Source: Mycobacterium sp. SMC-4 (GTDB lineage Bacteria; Actinomycetota; Actinomycetes; Mycobacteriales; Mycobacteriaceae). From it: a stretch of DNA of 64,000 nucleotides. The translations under genes were made by a program, and so were the position numbers. This document shows, in pieces, positions 41,888 through 50,697 of the stretch. The number at the start of each line of letters is the position of its first letter. The stretch's first letter is position 1. The stretch is taken from assembly GCF_025263265.1 (NCBI RefSeq), contig NZ_CP079869.1, forward strand, positions 4,464,001 to 4,528,000, in the 5' to 3' direction. The notes under the pieces are model-generated. The model was not told the DNA's origin. It saw only the letters and a program-made list of their open reading frames with translations, and ran no database searches.

Positions 41888-42373
41888 GTGGGCAGACTCG
41901 AAGACGAGATGAAGGCGCAACGGCGACGCGATGCGGAGTGGGCGGCCAAAGAGGCTCAGTGGAGTGCTGAGGCCAGCCGCATCCGAGTTGAGTTCGTCCA
42001 GCTGATGCAGCGTCACCGTGTGCCGACCGAACCGCTGTTCGCGAAGGGCGAGGGAACGTTCCCCAGCGGGCTGTTTCGCACGAAGAGGAAGACCCTCAGC
42101 ACCTACTCCCACATTGGCGAGGTATGGCTAGTGCAGGCCGGGGAGTGGCAGGGCAACTGGACGGCGATGACCACCAACGCAGAACTTTGGGAGGTCACCA
42201 CCGTCAGCTTTCGAGGTCAGGAGGTTCATTCCTATCCCGGCTACGACGACCGTGCGAAGCGAGAGCTACTTGCAGTCGGGTGCATCCGCGTGCGCTCTCG
42301 TCCTTGTGTGTACGGGAATCGCCCCCAGGTGGCGGAACCCCTCGCAACCGCAGCAACGCGGCTTCTTGGCTAG
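41888..42373 (+). CDS. hypothetical protein in prophage debris
   Basis: A 161-residue protein from GTG (ATG 41909 possible). The first 40 residues are a charged helix (DEMKAQRRRDAEWAAKEAQW); the rest, TEPLFAKGEGTFPSGLF onward, looks globular with many Trp and Tyr. No family is recognised. It overlaps the convergent HNH gene by 4 bases. A phage origin is likely from the neighbours. Confidence 0.5.
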   Translation: MGRLEDEMKAQRRRDAEWAAKEAQWSAEASRIRVEFVQLMQRHRVPTEPLFAKGEGTFPSGLFRTKRKTLSTYSHIGEVWLVQAGEWQGNWTAMTTNAELWEVTTVSFRGQEVHSYPGYDDRAKRELLAVGCIRVRSRPCVYGNRPQVAEPLATAATRLLG

Positions 42374-42645
42374 CGGTCCCGCCTACTTGAGTTGCACCGC
42401 CCGCACGCGGGCAGCACGTTCGATGGGTGGTGGGTGCCGCCGCGCGACAGCGGGATTCGGTGCTCCCACGAGGTGGCCGGGGCGCCCTTGCATAGGATCT
42501 GCATTTGGCATGTCAGCCCGGTGGGCCGGCCGAGGGCGCGGTATTCGCGACTGTCATAGCCGGCGTTGCGGCGCTTGCGGTGGCAGCTGTGGCAGCGTGA
42601 AGCCGTGGTCAACCGACCGCAGTCAAGGCAGGGCCGGCGGATCAT
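42370..42645 (-). CDS. phage-type HNH endonuclease
   Basis: A 91-residue protein. Two C-x-x-C zinc knuckles (CLDCG and CHSCH) precede the HNH core EHRIPLSRGGTHHPSNVLP and ACGRCNSSRRDR. Such small HNH proteins sit near the cos site and terminase of phages and help packaging. It overlaps the gp10-like gene by 4 bases (ATGA). All core residues are present. Confidence 0.85.
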   Translation of the reverse strand: MIRRPCLDCGRLTTASRCHSCHRKRRNAGYDSREYRALGRPTGLTCQMQILCKGAPATSWEHRIPLSRGGTHHPSNVLPACGRCNSSRRDR

Positions 42646-42995
42646 TCGTCGTCTTCGGCGGGCGAGTTGAATACCGCGGCTGTGCGGTTCCATACGTCGA
42701 ACGCAGGCGTTGCGCCGTGTTCTTCGCCTTGACCGCGGCCGTGGATGATGGTGGCGACCTTAGCGGGGTCGTCGGTGCTGACGATGCGAGCCACGCGGGT
42801 CTTCTTGCCCATTTTCTTGTATTTGACTCGGCGGGTTTCGAGGCTGTCGCGGAAGTCGCCGGAATCCTCGGGTGCGATGGCTTTGGCCACGTCAAGTACG
42901 TCGTCGGCGATCTCGTAGAGGTTGGCGCGTAGATCCTCGTTAGCGGCGAACGCTTCACGCATTGCCTTCGCGAACTCTTTGTCTTGCTGTGCCAT
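42642..42995 (-). CDS. phage head-tail/neck-type structural protein
   Basis: A 117-residue protein: EDLRANLYEIADDVLDVAKAI, PEDSGDFRDSL and VARIVSTDDPAKVATIIHGRG, a pattern of HK97 gp10-like or minor neck proteins, where a helix is followed by the A-P-x-x-S-G motif. ATG 42995 follows GAAAGG. Normally this gene lies before tail genes; here it comes after a tape-measure relic, a sign of rearrangement. Confidence 0.7.
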   Translation of the reverse strand: MAQQDKEFAKAMREAFAANEDLRANLYEIADDVLDVAKAIAPEDSGDFRDSLETRRVKYKKMGKKTRVARIVSTDDPAKVATIIHGRGQGEEHGATPAFDVWNRTAAVFNSPAEDDE

Positions 42996-43016
42996 TCACA
43001 ACCTTTCGGGCTATGT

Positions 43017-43051
43017 GAAGGGCCGGAACCCTTTGAGAGTTCCGGCCCTTC
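43017..43051. terminator. strong hairpin after the tape-measure relic
   Basis: GAAGGGCCGGAAC and GTTCCGGCCCTTC form a perfect 13-bp stem with a 9-base loop. It is located between the tape-measure pseudogene and the gp10-like gene, and could end transcription from either strand. Confidence 0.65.
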
Positions 43052-43059
43052 GACATTGG

Positions 43060-45010
43060 GGCATATCCCGGATTCATCTGTGCTGCCTGCGTGGCGTAGG
43101 CCAGGTCGTTGCAGCCCTGCATGCCGTTCCGGTCTTCTGCCTGCACGAAACGCTCGATGTTGACTGTCGGCGCCTGCTGACCGTGCGGGCCGGCGGTACA
43201 GGGTTGTCCCGGCTGGCCGTTCTGGCCCTGGCATTGGTTCTGCGGGGCCTTGGGGTCGACCTGAGAGTTCTTGTCGGCCTTGCCCTCGTTCTGTCCATCG
43301 GCCGGCTTCATGCCAGCCAGGCCGCCGGCGATACGCTGCAACCACGAGACACCGAGGCCGTTGGAGCGCCAACGGGGTCACTTACGCCGAAGGTTTCCAT
43401 AAGCCTTTGCATCCCGATGCCGGCCGCTTGGCCATCAAAGGCGATGGTCCGCTGGATAGCCTTTTTGGGCCATGTCCGCCTGAGCCGCAGCACCACTGCC
43501 CGGGGCGAACATGTTCGCACCCATACCCGCGGCGCCTGAGACCAGGCCCATGGCCATGCCAAGGAATCCGGACCCGAGCTGGCCACCACCCTGGGGCTGC
43601 CAGAACGGTGCCGCCTGCTCCGACGGGGTGGTCGGAGCGTAGGACGCTGAGAACGCGTCCGGGAAAACACTGGAGAGTGGGCCACCCGTGGGGACGGTGC
43701 CCGGCGCCGGCAGTCCGCTGGTGAGCGCGGGATTGGTCAGTGCCGGGTTGGCGTTGGCCGCCGCCGATGACAGTGGCGGTGGGATTACCAAACCGCCCGT
43801 GCCGTTGCCGGCCTGCGGCATCCACGGTGTGGACGGTGCGCCGGTCGGCATCGTGGCCACCGGGCGGTAATACTGCTCGGTGAGCGCCGGGGCGGCCGCT
43901 CCGAGTCCACCCACACCACCGCGGGCCGCGGCAGCATCGCTACCCCAGTTCCACGGCGTGCCGCCGGGCACGGTGGCTTGCATGTGGCCGCTGTTGAACC
44001 CGAGTCGGAATGTGCCGGGTCCACCGGTACCGGGCAAGAACCCTTGCGCGGACAGCCATTCGTGGGCGTTACCGGTGGTGAGCTTCTGCCCGCCGGTCGA
44101 ATTGCCGTCCATGATGTTGACCAGATCGCCGATGGAGCTGGAGCAATCCGACAAGCCCTTAAGCAGGTCCCTATCGGGCGCCTGCGAGTAACGGCCAGGT
44201 CGCACGTTGACCAGGAGCGCCGCATCGCCTGCGTATCCACCACCATAGGACAGTGGGCCGAACTGCGGGAAGCCCTGTGCTGTTCCGCCTTGCGGATTGC
44301 ACCCGCCGCCGGCGATCTGGCTCAGAATCCCCTGCAGTGGTGCCGTGGCCAGATTGGCCAGGAACCGCACCAGATTGTCGGCCAGACCGGGCAGTCCCTT
44401 GGAGAAACCGAGGTCGCTATCGAGGTTGGCTCCGATCTCGGCGAAGTCAGACGAAATGTCCTGCATGCCTTCCGACATGCCGGTGGCCGCGGCGGTCATC
44501 TGTTCGTTGAACCGCAGTTGCGCCTGCAGCTGATCGGACCGCGCGGCCTGTAATTCACTGCGGGCCTTAGCGATATCGCCTTCGGTCGCGGTGTTGTCCG
44601 TCATAATCGCGTTCAGCTCGGCGGCCTCTTGCGCCACCTTGTGCTGTGCGTCCAGGAGTGACTGTGCGGCGCCGTAGGTGGTCGAGTTGACCGGGTGACC
44701 CTGCAGCAGATCCATGACATTGCCGGAGAACGGCACCACCGGGCCAGGTTGGCTAGCTCCCCCGCTGCTGCTGTAGTCCCTGTCGTACTGCGACCCGAAC
44801 CGAGGATTGTCCACGGGGCGGGTCACGTTCGGCCCCCACCACATGCCGGGAGCTGGCCCAGGTGCTGGCACCGCGGGTGCTGCGGGTGTGCCGCCGGCAT
44901 GCTGACCAGTGATTACATCCAAGGGGTTGAGGTTGCCGCCGGGTGTGCCGGGTGGAGTGATGGCCGGCCCCGACTGAAAGATGGGAACGCCGGGTGCACC
45001 TGGCGTGAGC
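43060..45010 (-). pseudogene. phage tape-measure protein, C-terminal relic
   Basis: The main frame holds QPGPVVPFSGNVMDLLQGHP, a helical stretch with ELNAIMTDNTATEGDIAKAR, then LSDCSSSIGDLVNIMDG, GFNSGHMQATVPGGTPWNWG, the usual C-terminal part of mycobacteriophage tape-measure proteins. Near 43460 an extra A in an A-run shifts the frame (next part KAIQRTIAFDGQAAGIGMQR), and near 43375 a second shift leads to WLQRIAGGLAGMKPADGQ and VNIERFVQAEDRNG. The N-terminal part is absent. Non-functional. Confidence 0.8.
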
Positions 45011-45022
45011 TGCGGGCGGTCG

Positions 45023-45068
45023 TATTCCGATGTCTTGAGACACCCTATTCCGATGTCCTGAAACACCA
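45023..45068 (+). repeat. two 23-bp tandem IS-end-like repeats
   Basis: TATTCCGATGTCTTGAGACA and TATTCCGATGTCCTGAAACA begin two 23-base units that agree at 20 of 23 positions. The same TATTCCGATGTCTTG word lies next to the transposase scrap at 41515-41530 on the other strand. The pair is probably the end of an IS481-type element. From 45069 to 45281 no further feature is seen. Confidence 0.55.
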
Positions 45069-45281
45069 CACTCCCGGGGGCTCTGCTGCGTTTCGGGTGA
45101 TGCTTGACACTCCCCGAATGAGGGAGTTGCGTGTGCGGCGGCGACCAACCCGGTTGATATTCGGTGGCACCGTCCCAGGTGCGAGCGATACGTTCACTTC
45201 CTCGAATTGCGGCGCGGCCCAAGGACGTGCTCTGGGACCAACGCCAGCCCCCTCGGCAATCCAATCCAAGGAGTGCTTCCG

Positions 45282-46028
45282 GTGGATCTGCCCCGTATCT
45301 TCACCATTCGCGAAAGCAGCCACCGCATCCACAACCCGTTCACCGCGGACAAACTCGCCGTTCTGGGGCAGGCACTGTGGCTGGAGCCCGGAACGCGGGT
45401 GCTCGACCTGGCCAGCGGTTCCGGAGAAATGCTGTGCACCTGGGCTCGTGACCATGGCGTCACCGGAACCGGGGTGGACATCAGCACGGTGTTCACCGAG
45501 CAGGCTCGCCGTCGCGCCGACGACCTCGGTGTCGCCGACCAGGTCAGCTTCGTCCATGCCGACGCCTCCACCTTCGTCGCGGACCAGCTGGTCGACCTCG
45601 CCGCGTGTCTGGGTGCGACCTGGATCGGCGGCGGCGTGGCGGGCACCGTCGCGCTGCTGAACAGCAGTCTTCGTCCCGGCGGCCTGCTGCTGATCGGTGA
45701 GCCTTACTGGCGCCAGGCAGTGCCCGACCGGGATACCGCCACCGCCTGCGGTGCCGGCGGCGTCGACGACTTCCTGGTACTGCCCGAGTTGATCGAGCAG
45801 TTCGGCGATCTGGGACTCGACGTCGTGGAGATGGTGTTGGCGGACCAGGACAGCTGGGACCGATACCGGGCAGCGCAATGGCTCAACTTGCGCCGCTGGC
45901 TCGACGCCAATCCCGGCGATGAGCTGGTCGCCGAGGTCCGGGCCGAACTGTCCACCGAACCCGTCCGCTACACCAGGTATCAGCGGGAGTACCTGGGCTG
46001 GGGAGTCTTCGCGCTGATGGGCCGCTGA
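45282..46028 (+). CDS. class I SAM-dependent methyltransferase
   Basis: A 248-residue enzyme from GTG 45282, preceded by AAGGAG at 8 bases. Motif I VLDLASGSGEMLCTWA, acidic motif GVDISTVFTEQARRR, then FVHADASTF and LLIGEPYWRQAVP. It resembles small-molecule methyltransferases of the cyclopropane/ubiquinone superfamily. The upstream extension to 45207 is rejected for lack of a start signal. It is the first backbone gene after the debris zone. Confidence 0.87.
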   Translation: MDLPRIFTIRESSHRIHNPFTADKLAVLGQALWLEPGTRVLDLASGSGEMLCTWARDHGVTGTGVDISTVFTEQARRRADDLGVADQVSFVHADASTFVADQLVDLAACLGATWIGGGVAGTVALLNSSLRPGGLLLIGEPYWRQAVPDRDTATACGAGGVDDFLVLPELIEQFGDLGLDVVEMVLADQDSWDRYRAAQWLNLRRWLDANPGDELVAEVRAELSTEPVRYTRYQREYLGWGVFALMGR

Positions 46029-46034
46029 TTCCGC

Positions 46035-46724
46035 TCACGAACCCCTGGTGTCGATGACCCGTTGCGCGAGATCGGCGAGCTTGACATTGCCGTCCTGCGA
46101 CAGCCGGCGCAGCATGTCGAAGGCGGCGACGTCGGAGACGTTGTAACGCTCCATGATGATTCCCTTGGCCTGACCGATCCGATCGCGGGTCGTCAACGCC
46201 GACTGCAGTTGCTCGGTATGGCGGCTGGCCAGGATCGCCGCCGCGGCATGGGCGGCAAGCACCATGCCCATCGTCTCGGAATTGCCGTCGAAGGCTCCCG
46301 CGCGGGTGGCGAACAGGTTCAACGCGCCGGCGGTCTGGGAGCTGGTGTAGAGCTTGAACGACAGCGAACTGAGCACTCCGAGCTCGACGGCAGCAGGTGA
46401 GTACTGCGGCCAACGCTGCTCGGTGCGCAAGTCGTCTGATCGCACGACGAGGTCATCGGTCGCCGCATCCAGGCAGGGACCTTCGTGAAACGTCGCCTGC
46501 AACTCATCGAGTCGATGCGGCAGCTCCGAGGTACCGGCCACCGACTGGAAGCGCCCCTCCTTACCGACGAAGAGCACCCCCGCCGCGGCGACCCCGGGGA
46601 CCAGCCTCATCACCTCTGCGGTCACCTCGGACAGCACCTCATCCACGCTGCGCGGTGCGGCCACGGTTCGGGCCAGCTCGGCCATTCGCCGGGCCAACTC
46701 ATGATTCGGCGTCTCAGCGGTCAT
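46035..46724 (-). CDS. GAF-ANTAR domain regulator
   Basis: A 229-residue antiterminator-type regulator. Residues 20-150 form a GAF domain (SVDEVLSEVTAEVMRLVPGV, then FHEGPCLDAATDD, the usual GAF-ANTAR motif). The last 60 residues are the RNA-binding ANTAR domain: LTTRDRIGQAKGIIMERYNV and AAFDMLRRLSQDGNVKLADL. Such proteins bind paired hexaloop hairpins in mRNA leaders. ATG 46724 is chosen; the longer ORF to 46856 crosses the neighbour promoter region. The ligand is unknown. Confidence 0.92.
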   Translation of the reverse strand: MTAETPNHELARRMAELARTVAAPRSVDEVLSEVTAEVMRLVPGVAAAGVLFVGKEGRFQSVAGTSELPHRLDELQATFHEGPCLDAATDDLVVRSDDLRTEQRWPQYSPAAVELGVLSSLSFKLYTSSQTAGALNLFATRAGAFDGNSETMGMVLAAHAAAAILASRHTEQLQSALTTRDRIGQAKGIIMERYNVSDVAAFDMLRRLSQDGNVKLADLAQRVIDTRGS

Positions 46725-46881
46725 GATGTCGAGGGTCCCATCTCGGGCACCGTACACCGAATGGGGTTTGCGCCACCCCGTGCTGGGCAATGCAGCCTCG
46801 CAGGCAAGCGCGGCGGTCGACAGTCGCGCCTGTCGAGGTCTCGCCGGTTCAGTCACGAGCCGGCGGGACCGTTCTGCATAT

Positions 46882-46910
46882 TTGACCAGTCACTCTGTTA
46901 GTTGTAGTAC
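46882..46910 (+). promoter_or_regulatory. promoter of the thiolase operon
   Basis: TTGACC (46882-46887), 17-base spacer, TAGTAC (46905-46910). The -10 ends 10 bases before the ATG, so transcription would begin at or next to the start codon, as in leaderless mycobacterial mRNAs. Confidence 0.45.
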
Positions 46911-46920
46911 GGTCGCGGGC

Positions 46921-48132
46921 ATGGGCCAGGTGTGGATTCTCGGTGGCTGGCAGAGCGATTTCGCGCGCAATCTCGATCGCGAAGGCGTCGACTTCGCCCA
47001 GCTGACCGCGCTGACAGTCGACGCCACGCTGCAACAATCCCGCCTCGACGCCGCCGACGTCGAGGTGGTTCATGTCGCCAATGCCTTCGGTGAGCTGTTC
47101 GCCGGCCAATCTCACCTGGGCGCCATGCCGGCCACCGTCAACGACGACCTGTGGGACACACCGGCCACGCGGCACGAGGCTGCGTGTGCCTCGGGCAGCG
47201 TCGCGCTGCTGGCCGCCATGGCCGACCTGCGCTCCGGCGCCTACCGCTGTGCGCTGGTCCTTGGCATCGAGCTGGAGAAGACCGTTCCCGGTGACACCGC
47301 CGCCTCCATCCTGGCCGCCGCGGCCTGGGCGGGCCACGAAGGCGCAGAAGCCAAGTTCATGTGGCCTTTCATGTTCGACGCGGTGGCCGCCGAGTACGAC
47401 CGTCGGTATGGCATCGACGAAGCGCACCTGCGCGCGATCGCGTCGATCAACTTCGCCAACGCCCGGTCCAATCCGCGCGCCCAGACCCGCACCTGGGAGA
47501 TCCCGTGCCCGCTGACAGCCGACGATGTCAGCAACCCGGTCGTCGAAGGACGGCTGCGCCGCTTCGACTGCAGCCAGGTCACCGATGGCGGCGCCGGTGT
47601 GGTGCTGGTGACCGACGAGTGGTTGCGCGATCATCCGACCGCTCAGCCGCTGGCCCGCATCGCGGGCTGGGGGCACCGCACCGTCGGATTGGGCCTGCGA
47701 CAGAAGCTCGACCGAGCTGCCGACGATCCCTACGTTCTGCCCCACGTCCGCGGTGCCGTTCTCGACGCATTCGACCGCGCCGGGGTAACCCTCGAGGACG
47801 TCGACGGTTTCGAAGTCCATGACTGCTTCACTCCCAGCGAGTACCTCGCCATCGACCACATCGGCCTGACCGAGCCCGGCCAATCGTGGCAGGCCATCGA
47901 AGGCGGCGACATCGAGATCGGCGGTCGCCTGCCGCTCAATCCGAGCGGCGGCCTCATCGGCGGTGGCCACCCGGTCGGCGCCTCGGGGATCCGGATGGTC
48001 CTCGACGCGGCGCGTCAGGTCAGTGCGACCGCCGGCGACTACCAAGTCGAAGGTGCCGACACGTTCGGCACCCTGAACTTCGGCGGAAGTACCGCCACCA
48101 CTGTCAGTTTCGTCGTCAGGAGTGTCCCGTGA
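46921..48132 (+). CDS. thiolase / acetyl-CoA acetyltransferase (Rv0914c type)
   Basis: A 403-residue thiolase. Nucleophilic Cys89 in HEAACASGS, His in GFEVHDCFTPSE, and the end motif GGGHPVGASGIR; the final Cys of biosynthetic thiolases is replaced by GTLNFGGS, as in SCP2-type lipid thiolases. It starts at ATG 46921 right after a likely promoter and overlaps the dioxygenase start by 4 bases (GTGA). The pair matches Rv0914c-Rv0913c. Probably cleaves or condenses long acyl-CoA. Confidence 0.92.
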   Translation: MGQVWILGGWQSDFARNLDREGVDFAQLTALTVDATLQQSRLDAADVEVVHVANAFGELFAGQSHLGAMPATVNDDLWDTPATRHEAACASGSVALLAAMADLRSGAYRCALVLGIELEKTVPGDTAASILAAAAWAGHEGAEAKFMWPFMFDAVAAEYDRRYGIDEAHLRAIASINFANARSNPRAQTRTWEIPCPLTADDVSNPVVEGRLRRFDCSQVTDGGAGVVLVTDEWLRDHPTAQPLARIAGWGHRTVGLGLRQKLDRAADDPYVLPHVRGAVLDAFDRAGVTLEDVDGFEVHDCFTPSEYLAIDHIGLTEPGQSWQAIEGGDIEIGGRLPLNPSGGLIGGGHPVGASGIRMVLDAARQVSATAGDYQVEGADTFGTLNFGGSTATTVSFVVRSVP

Positions 48133-49667
48133 CCGTCAGCGCCCACCCCGAGATCGTCGGCAGGTTCCTGTCCACACTGCCCGCCGACGACGATCACCCG
48201 TACCGGACCGGACCGTGGCGGCCACAGACCAGCGAGTGGGATGTCGACGACCTCACGGTCATCGAGGGACAGATCCCTGATGACCTTGATGGGGTCTACC
48301 TGCGCAACACCGAGAACCCGCTGCATCCGGCGCTGAAGTACTACCACCCGTTCGACGGTGACGGCATGCTGCACATGGTCGGATTCCGGGACGGAAAAGC
48401 GTTCTACCGCAACCGGTTCGTGCGTACCGACGGTCTGCTGGCAGAGAACGAGGCGGGCGGTCCGCTGTGGGCCGGCATCGCCGAACCGATCGAACTCAGC
48501 CGCCGTGACTACGGCTGGGGTGCGCGCACGCTGATGAAAGACGCGTCGTCCACCGACGTCGTCGTCCACCGCGGGGTCGCCCTGACCAGCCACTACCAGT
48601 GCGGCGACCTGTACCGCATCGACCCGTGTACCGGGGCCGACCTCGGCAAGGAGGACTGGCACGGTAGCTTCCCGAACGACTGGGGTGTCTCGGCGCACCC
48701 CAAAGTCGACGAGGCCACCGGCGAACTGTTGTTCTTCAGCTACAGCAAGACCGCGCCCCATCTGCGCTACGGCGTGGTCAGCCCGTCCGGCTCCGTCGTC
48801 CACAACGTCGATGTGCCGCTGCCCGCACCACGACTGCCGCACGATATGGCCTTCACCGAAAACTACGTGATCCTCAACGATTTCCCGCTCTTCTGGGACC
48901 TCGACCTGCTCGAGCACAACATCCACTTCCCGAAATTCCACCCTGACCTCCCCTCGCGCTTCGCCGTCGTTCCCCGCCGCGGCGACACCTCGCAGATCAT
49001 GTGGTTCGACGCGGCGCCGACGTACGTGCTGCACTTCCCCAACGCCTACGAAGACGGCGACGACATCGTGCTCGACGGGTTCTTCCAGGGTGATCCACAA
49101 CCGCTGCAGGGCGTCGACAACGGCATGCAGCCCAAGTGGCAGACGATCTTCCGCGGGCTTTCCCTCGACGGCATGCAGACGCGGCTGCACCGCTGGCGCT
49201 TCAACCTGGTCACCGGCCAGACCCGCGAAGAGCAATTGACCGACAGCATCACCGAATTCGGCATGATCAACCCCGGCTACACGGGCCGTCCCTACCGCTA
49301 CACCTACGCCGCCACCGGAAAGCCGGGCTGGTTCCTGTTCGACGGGCTGGTCCGCCACGACCTGCACACCGGCGCTGAGGAGCGTTTCGCCTTCGACGAC
49401 GGCGTCTTCGGTAGCGAGACCGCCATGGCGCCGCGGCAGCCAGGACACCGCGAGGACGACGGTTACCTGATCACCCTGACCACTGATATGAACACCGACG
49501 CGTCCTACTGCCTGGTGTTCGACGCCGCCCGCGTCGGCGACGGCCCGGTGTGCAAACTGCAACTGCCCGAACGTATCTGCAGCGGAACCCACTCTACGTG
49601 GGTTGCGGGATCAGATCTGCCGCGTTGGCGGCACACCGACTCCGCCGCCCAGGCCGTCGGGCTGTAG
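48129..49667 (+). CDS. carotenoid oxygenase family protein (Rv0913c type)
   Basis: A 512-residue seven-bladed propeller iron enzyme. The four iron His are expected in YYHPFDGDGMLH, the LPHDMAFTENY stretch, the HFPNAYEDGDDIVLDG region and the C-terminal HSTWVAG. The substrate could be a carotenoid, stilbene or lignin-like phenol. It is co-translated with the thiolase and followed directly by a double HxlR regulator. Confidence 0.9.
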   Translation: MTVSAHPEIVGRFLSTLPADDDHPYRTGPWRPQTSEWDVDDLTVIEGQIPDDLDGVYLRNTENPLHPALKYYHPFDGDGMLHMVGFRDGKAFYRNRFVRTDGLLAENEAGGPLWAGIAEPIELSRRDYGWGARTLMKDASSTDVVVHRGVALTSHYQCGDLYRIDPCTGADLGKEDWHGSFPNDWGVSAHPKVDEATGELLFFSYSKTAPHLRYGVVSPSGSVVHNVDVPLPAPRLPHDMAFTENYVILNDFPLFWDLDLLEHNIHFPKFHPDLPSRFAVVPRRGDTSQIMWFDAAPTYVLHFPNAYEDGDDIVLDGFFQGDPQPLQGVDNGMQPKWQTIFRGLSLDGMQTRLHRWRFNLVTGQTREEQLTDSITEFGMINPGYTGRPYRYTYAATGKPGWFLFDGLVRHDLHTGAEERFAFDDGVFGSETAMAPRQPGHREDDGYLITLTTDMNTDASYCLVFDAARVGDGPVCKLQLPERICSGTHSTWVAGSDLPRWRHTDSAAQAVGL

Positions 49668-50561
49668 ATGACCGACGCCCCCGCGGGCCCCAATGCCGTC
49701 GCGAAGATGCTGGGCCTGCTCGGCGATGAGTGGACACTGCTGATCATCCAGCGCGCGCTGCTGGGAGCGGCACGCTTCGGCCAGTTCGCCGCCGAGTTGC
49801 CGGTGTCCAACGCGGTGCTGTCGAACCGACTGCAGACGATGACGGCTGACGGCCTGCTCGTGCGCCGGGAGTATCAGACCAAGCCGCCGCGCTCGGAGTA
49901 TCTCCTGACCCCCACCAGTCGATCCTTGTGGCCGATGCTGACCTCGATCTGGCACTGGGAGCGGCGCTGGGTGCCCGATCACCACCCCGCCCTACCGGGA
50001 ATGCGTCACCTCGATTGCGACTCCGAGTTCGCCCCGACCGTCACCTGCACATCCTGCGGGGCAGTAACCGGGGCACAAAGCGTTGTCGCCCAATGGGGTC
50101 CGAGCGGGTCGTGGCCGCGCTCCATTCCAGCAGGAACGCACCGCCGGCGATCGGCCGGTCGCCGCGACGGCGCCGGAACCCTGTTCCCCGAAACCATGAG
50201 CGTGATCGGCGACCGTTGGGCATTCGCACTGCTGGTGGCGAACTTCGTCGGAGTCAGTCGCTTCTCGGAGTTCCAGAGCCAACTGGCTGCACCGCCCGCA
50301 ACGGTTGCCGATCGTCTGGCGTCGTTCTGCCGACAAGGTGTGCTCGCCAATCCGGCCGGCCGATACACCCTGACCGACAAGGGCCGAGACTTCTTCCCGG
50401 TACTGGTGTGCGCTCTGGCGTGGGCCCAGCGCTGGTTCAGCTCGCCAGAGGGGCCGGCGGTGATCCTGACCCACACCGTCTGCGGGCGAAGATTCAATGC
50501 GAGGCTGGCCTGCGATCGCTGCGGCCAACCGCTGCGGGGCGCACACATCCGGCCGGTGTGA
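49668..50561 (+). CDS. tandem HxlR-type regulator
   Basis: A 297-residue protein with two winged-helix HxlR domains. The first (1-100) shows GLLGDEWTLLIIQRALLGAA and VLSNRLQTMTADGLLVRREY; the second (about 170-260) shows MSVIGDRWAFALLVANFVGV and VADRLASFCRQGVLAN. Each is followed by a Cys-rich part: CDSEFAPTVTCTSCG and CGRRFNARLACDRCG. A tandem fusion can bind as a monomer. It begins at the base after the dioxygenase stop, so it likely controls that operon. Confidence 0.9.
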   Translation: MTDAPAGPNAVAKMLGLLGDEWTLLIIQRALLGAARFGQFAAELPVSNAVLSNRLQTMTADGLLVRREYQTKPPRSEYLLTPTSRSLWPMLTSIWHWERRWVPDHHPALPGMRHLDCDSEFAPTVTCTSCGAVTGAQSVVAQWGPSGSWPRSIPAGTHRRRSAGRRDGAGTLFPETMSVIGDRWAFALLVANFVGVSRFSEFQSQLAAPPATVADRLASFCRQGVLANPAGRYTLTDKGRDFFPVLVCALAWAQRWFSSPEGPAVILTHTVCGRRFNARLACDRCGQPLRGAHIRPV

Positions 50562-50599
50562 CACTTCGACCGAGCGCCTGCGATCGAGCCGAAAAAATT

Positions 50600-50626
50600 C
50601 TGGCACTCTCATCCGTCGAGTGCTAA
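50600..50626. promoter_or_regulatory. CIRCE element (HrcA operator)
   Basis: CTGGCACTC, nine bases, GAGTGCTAA: only one base from the CIRCE consensus TTAGCACTC-N9-GAGTGCTAA in the left arm beyond a G for A change. It is located 72 bases before the Hsp20 start. Confidence 0.88.
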
Positions 50627-50697
50627 TCTCGCAGGTGCACAGTGATTTAGCTGCCCGCCAGGGTGGTGGGCCCGAGTGACATAGGAGGTGGATTACT

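Larger units (their letters stand above)
41501..45068. mobile_element. IS481/prophage debris next to attR
   Basis: This stretch contains the 3' end of an IS481-type transposase, two phage-type genes, an unassigned ORF and a broken tape-measure gene, and ends with tandem IS-end-like repeats at 45023-45068. Similar end sequence, TATTCCGATGTCTTG, occurs near 41515-41530 in inverted orientation. It looks like several insertions and deletions at one spot. Confidence 0.6.

Noticed and set aside
43435-43480. Programmed frameshift in the phage gene
   Set aside because: Known programmed shifts in these phages lie in the tail chaperone genes before the tape measure, not in its C-terminus, and a second shift follows 90 bases on.
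43435-45264. Intact 609-residue protein in the phage debris
   Set aside because: Its first 80 residues run through IS-end-like repeats and its end is a frameshift; only the middle is tape-measure sequence.
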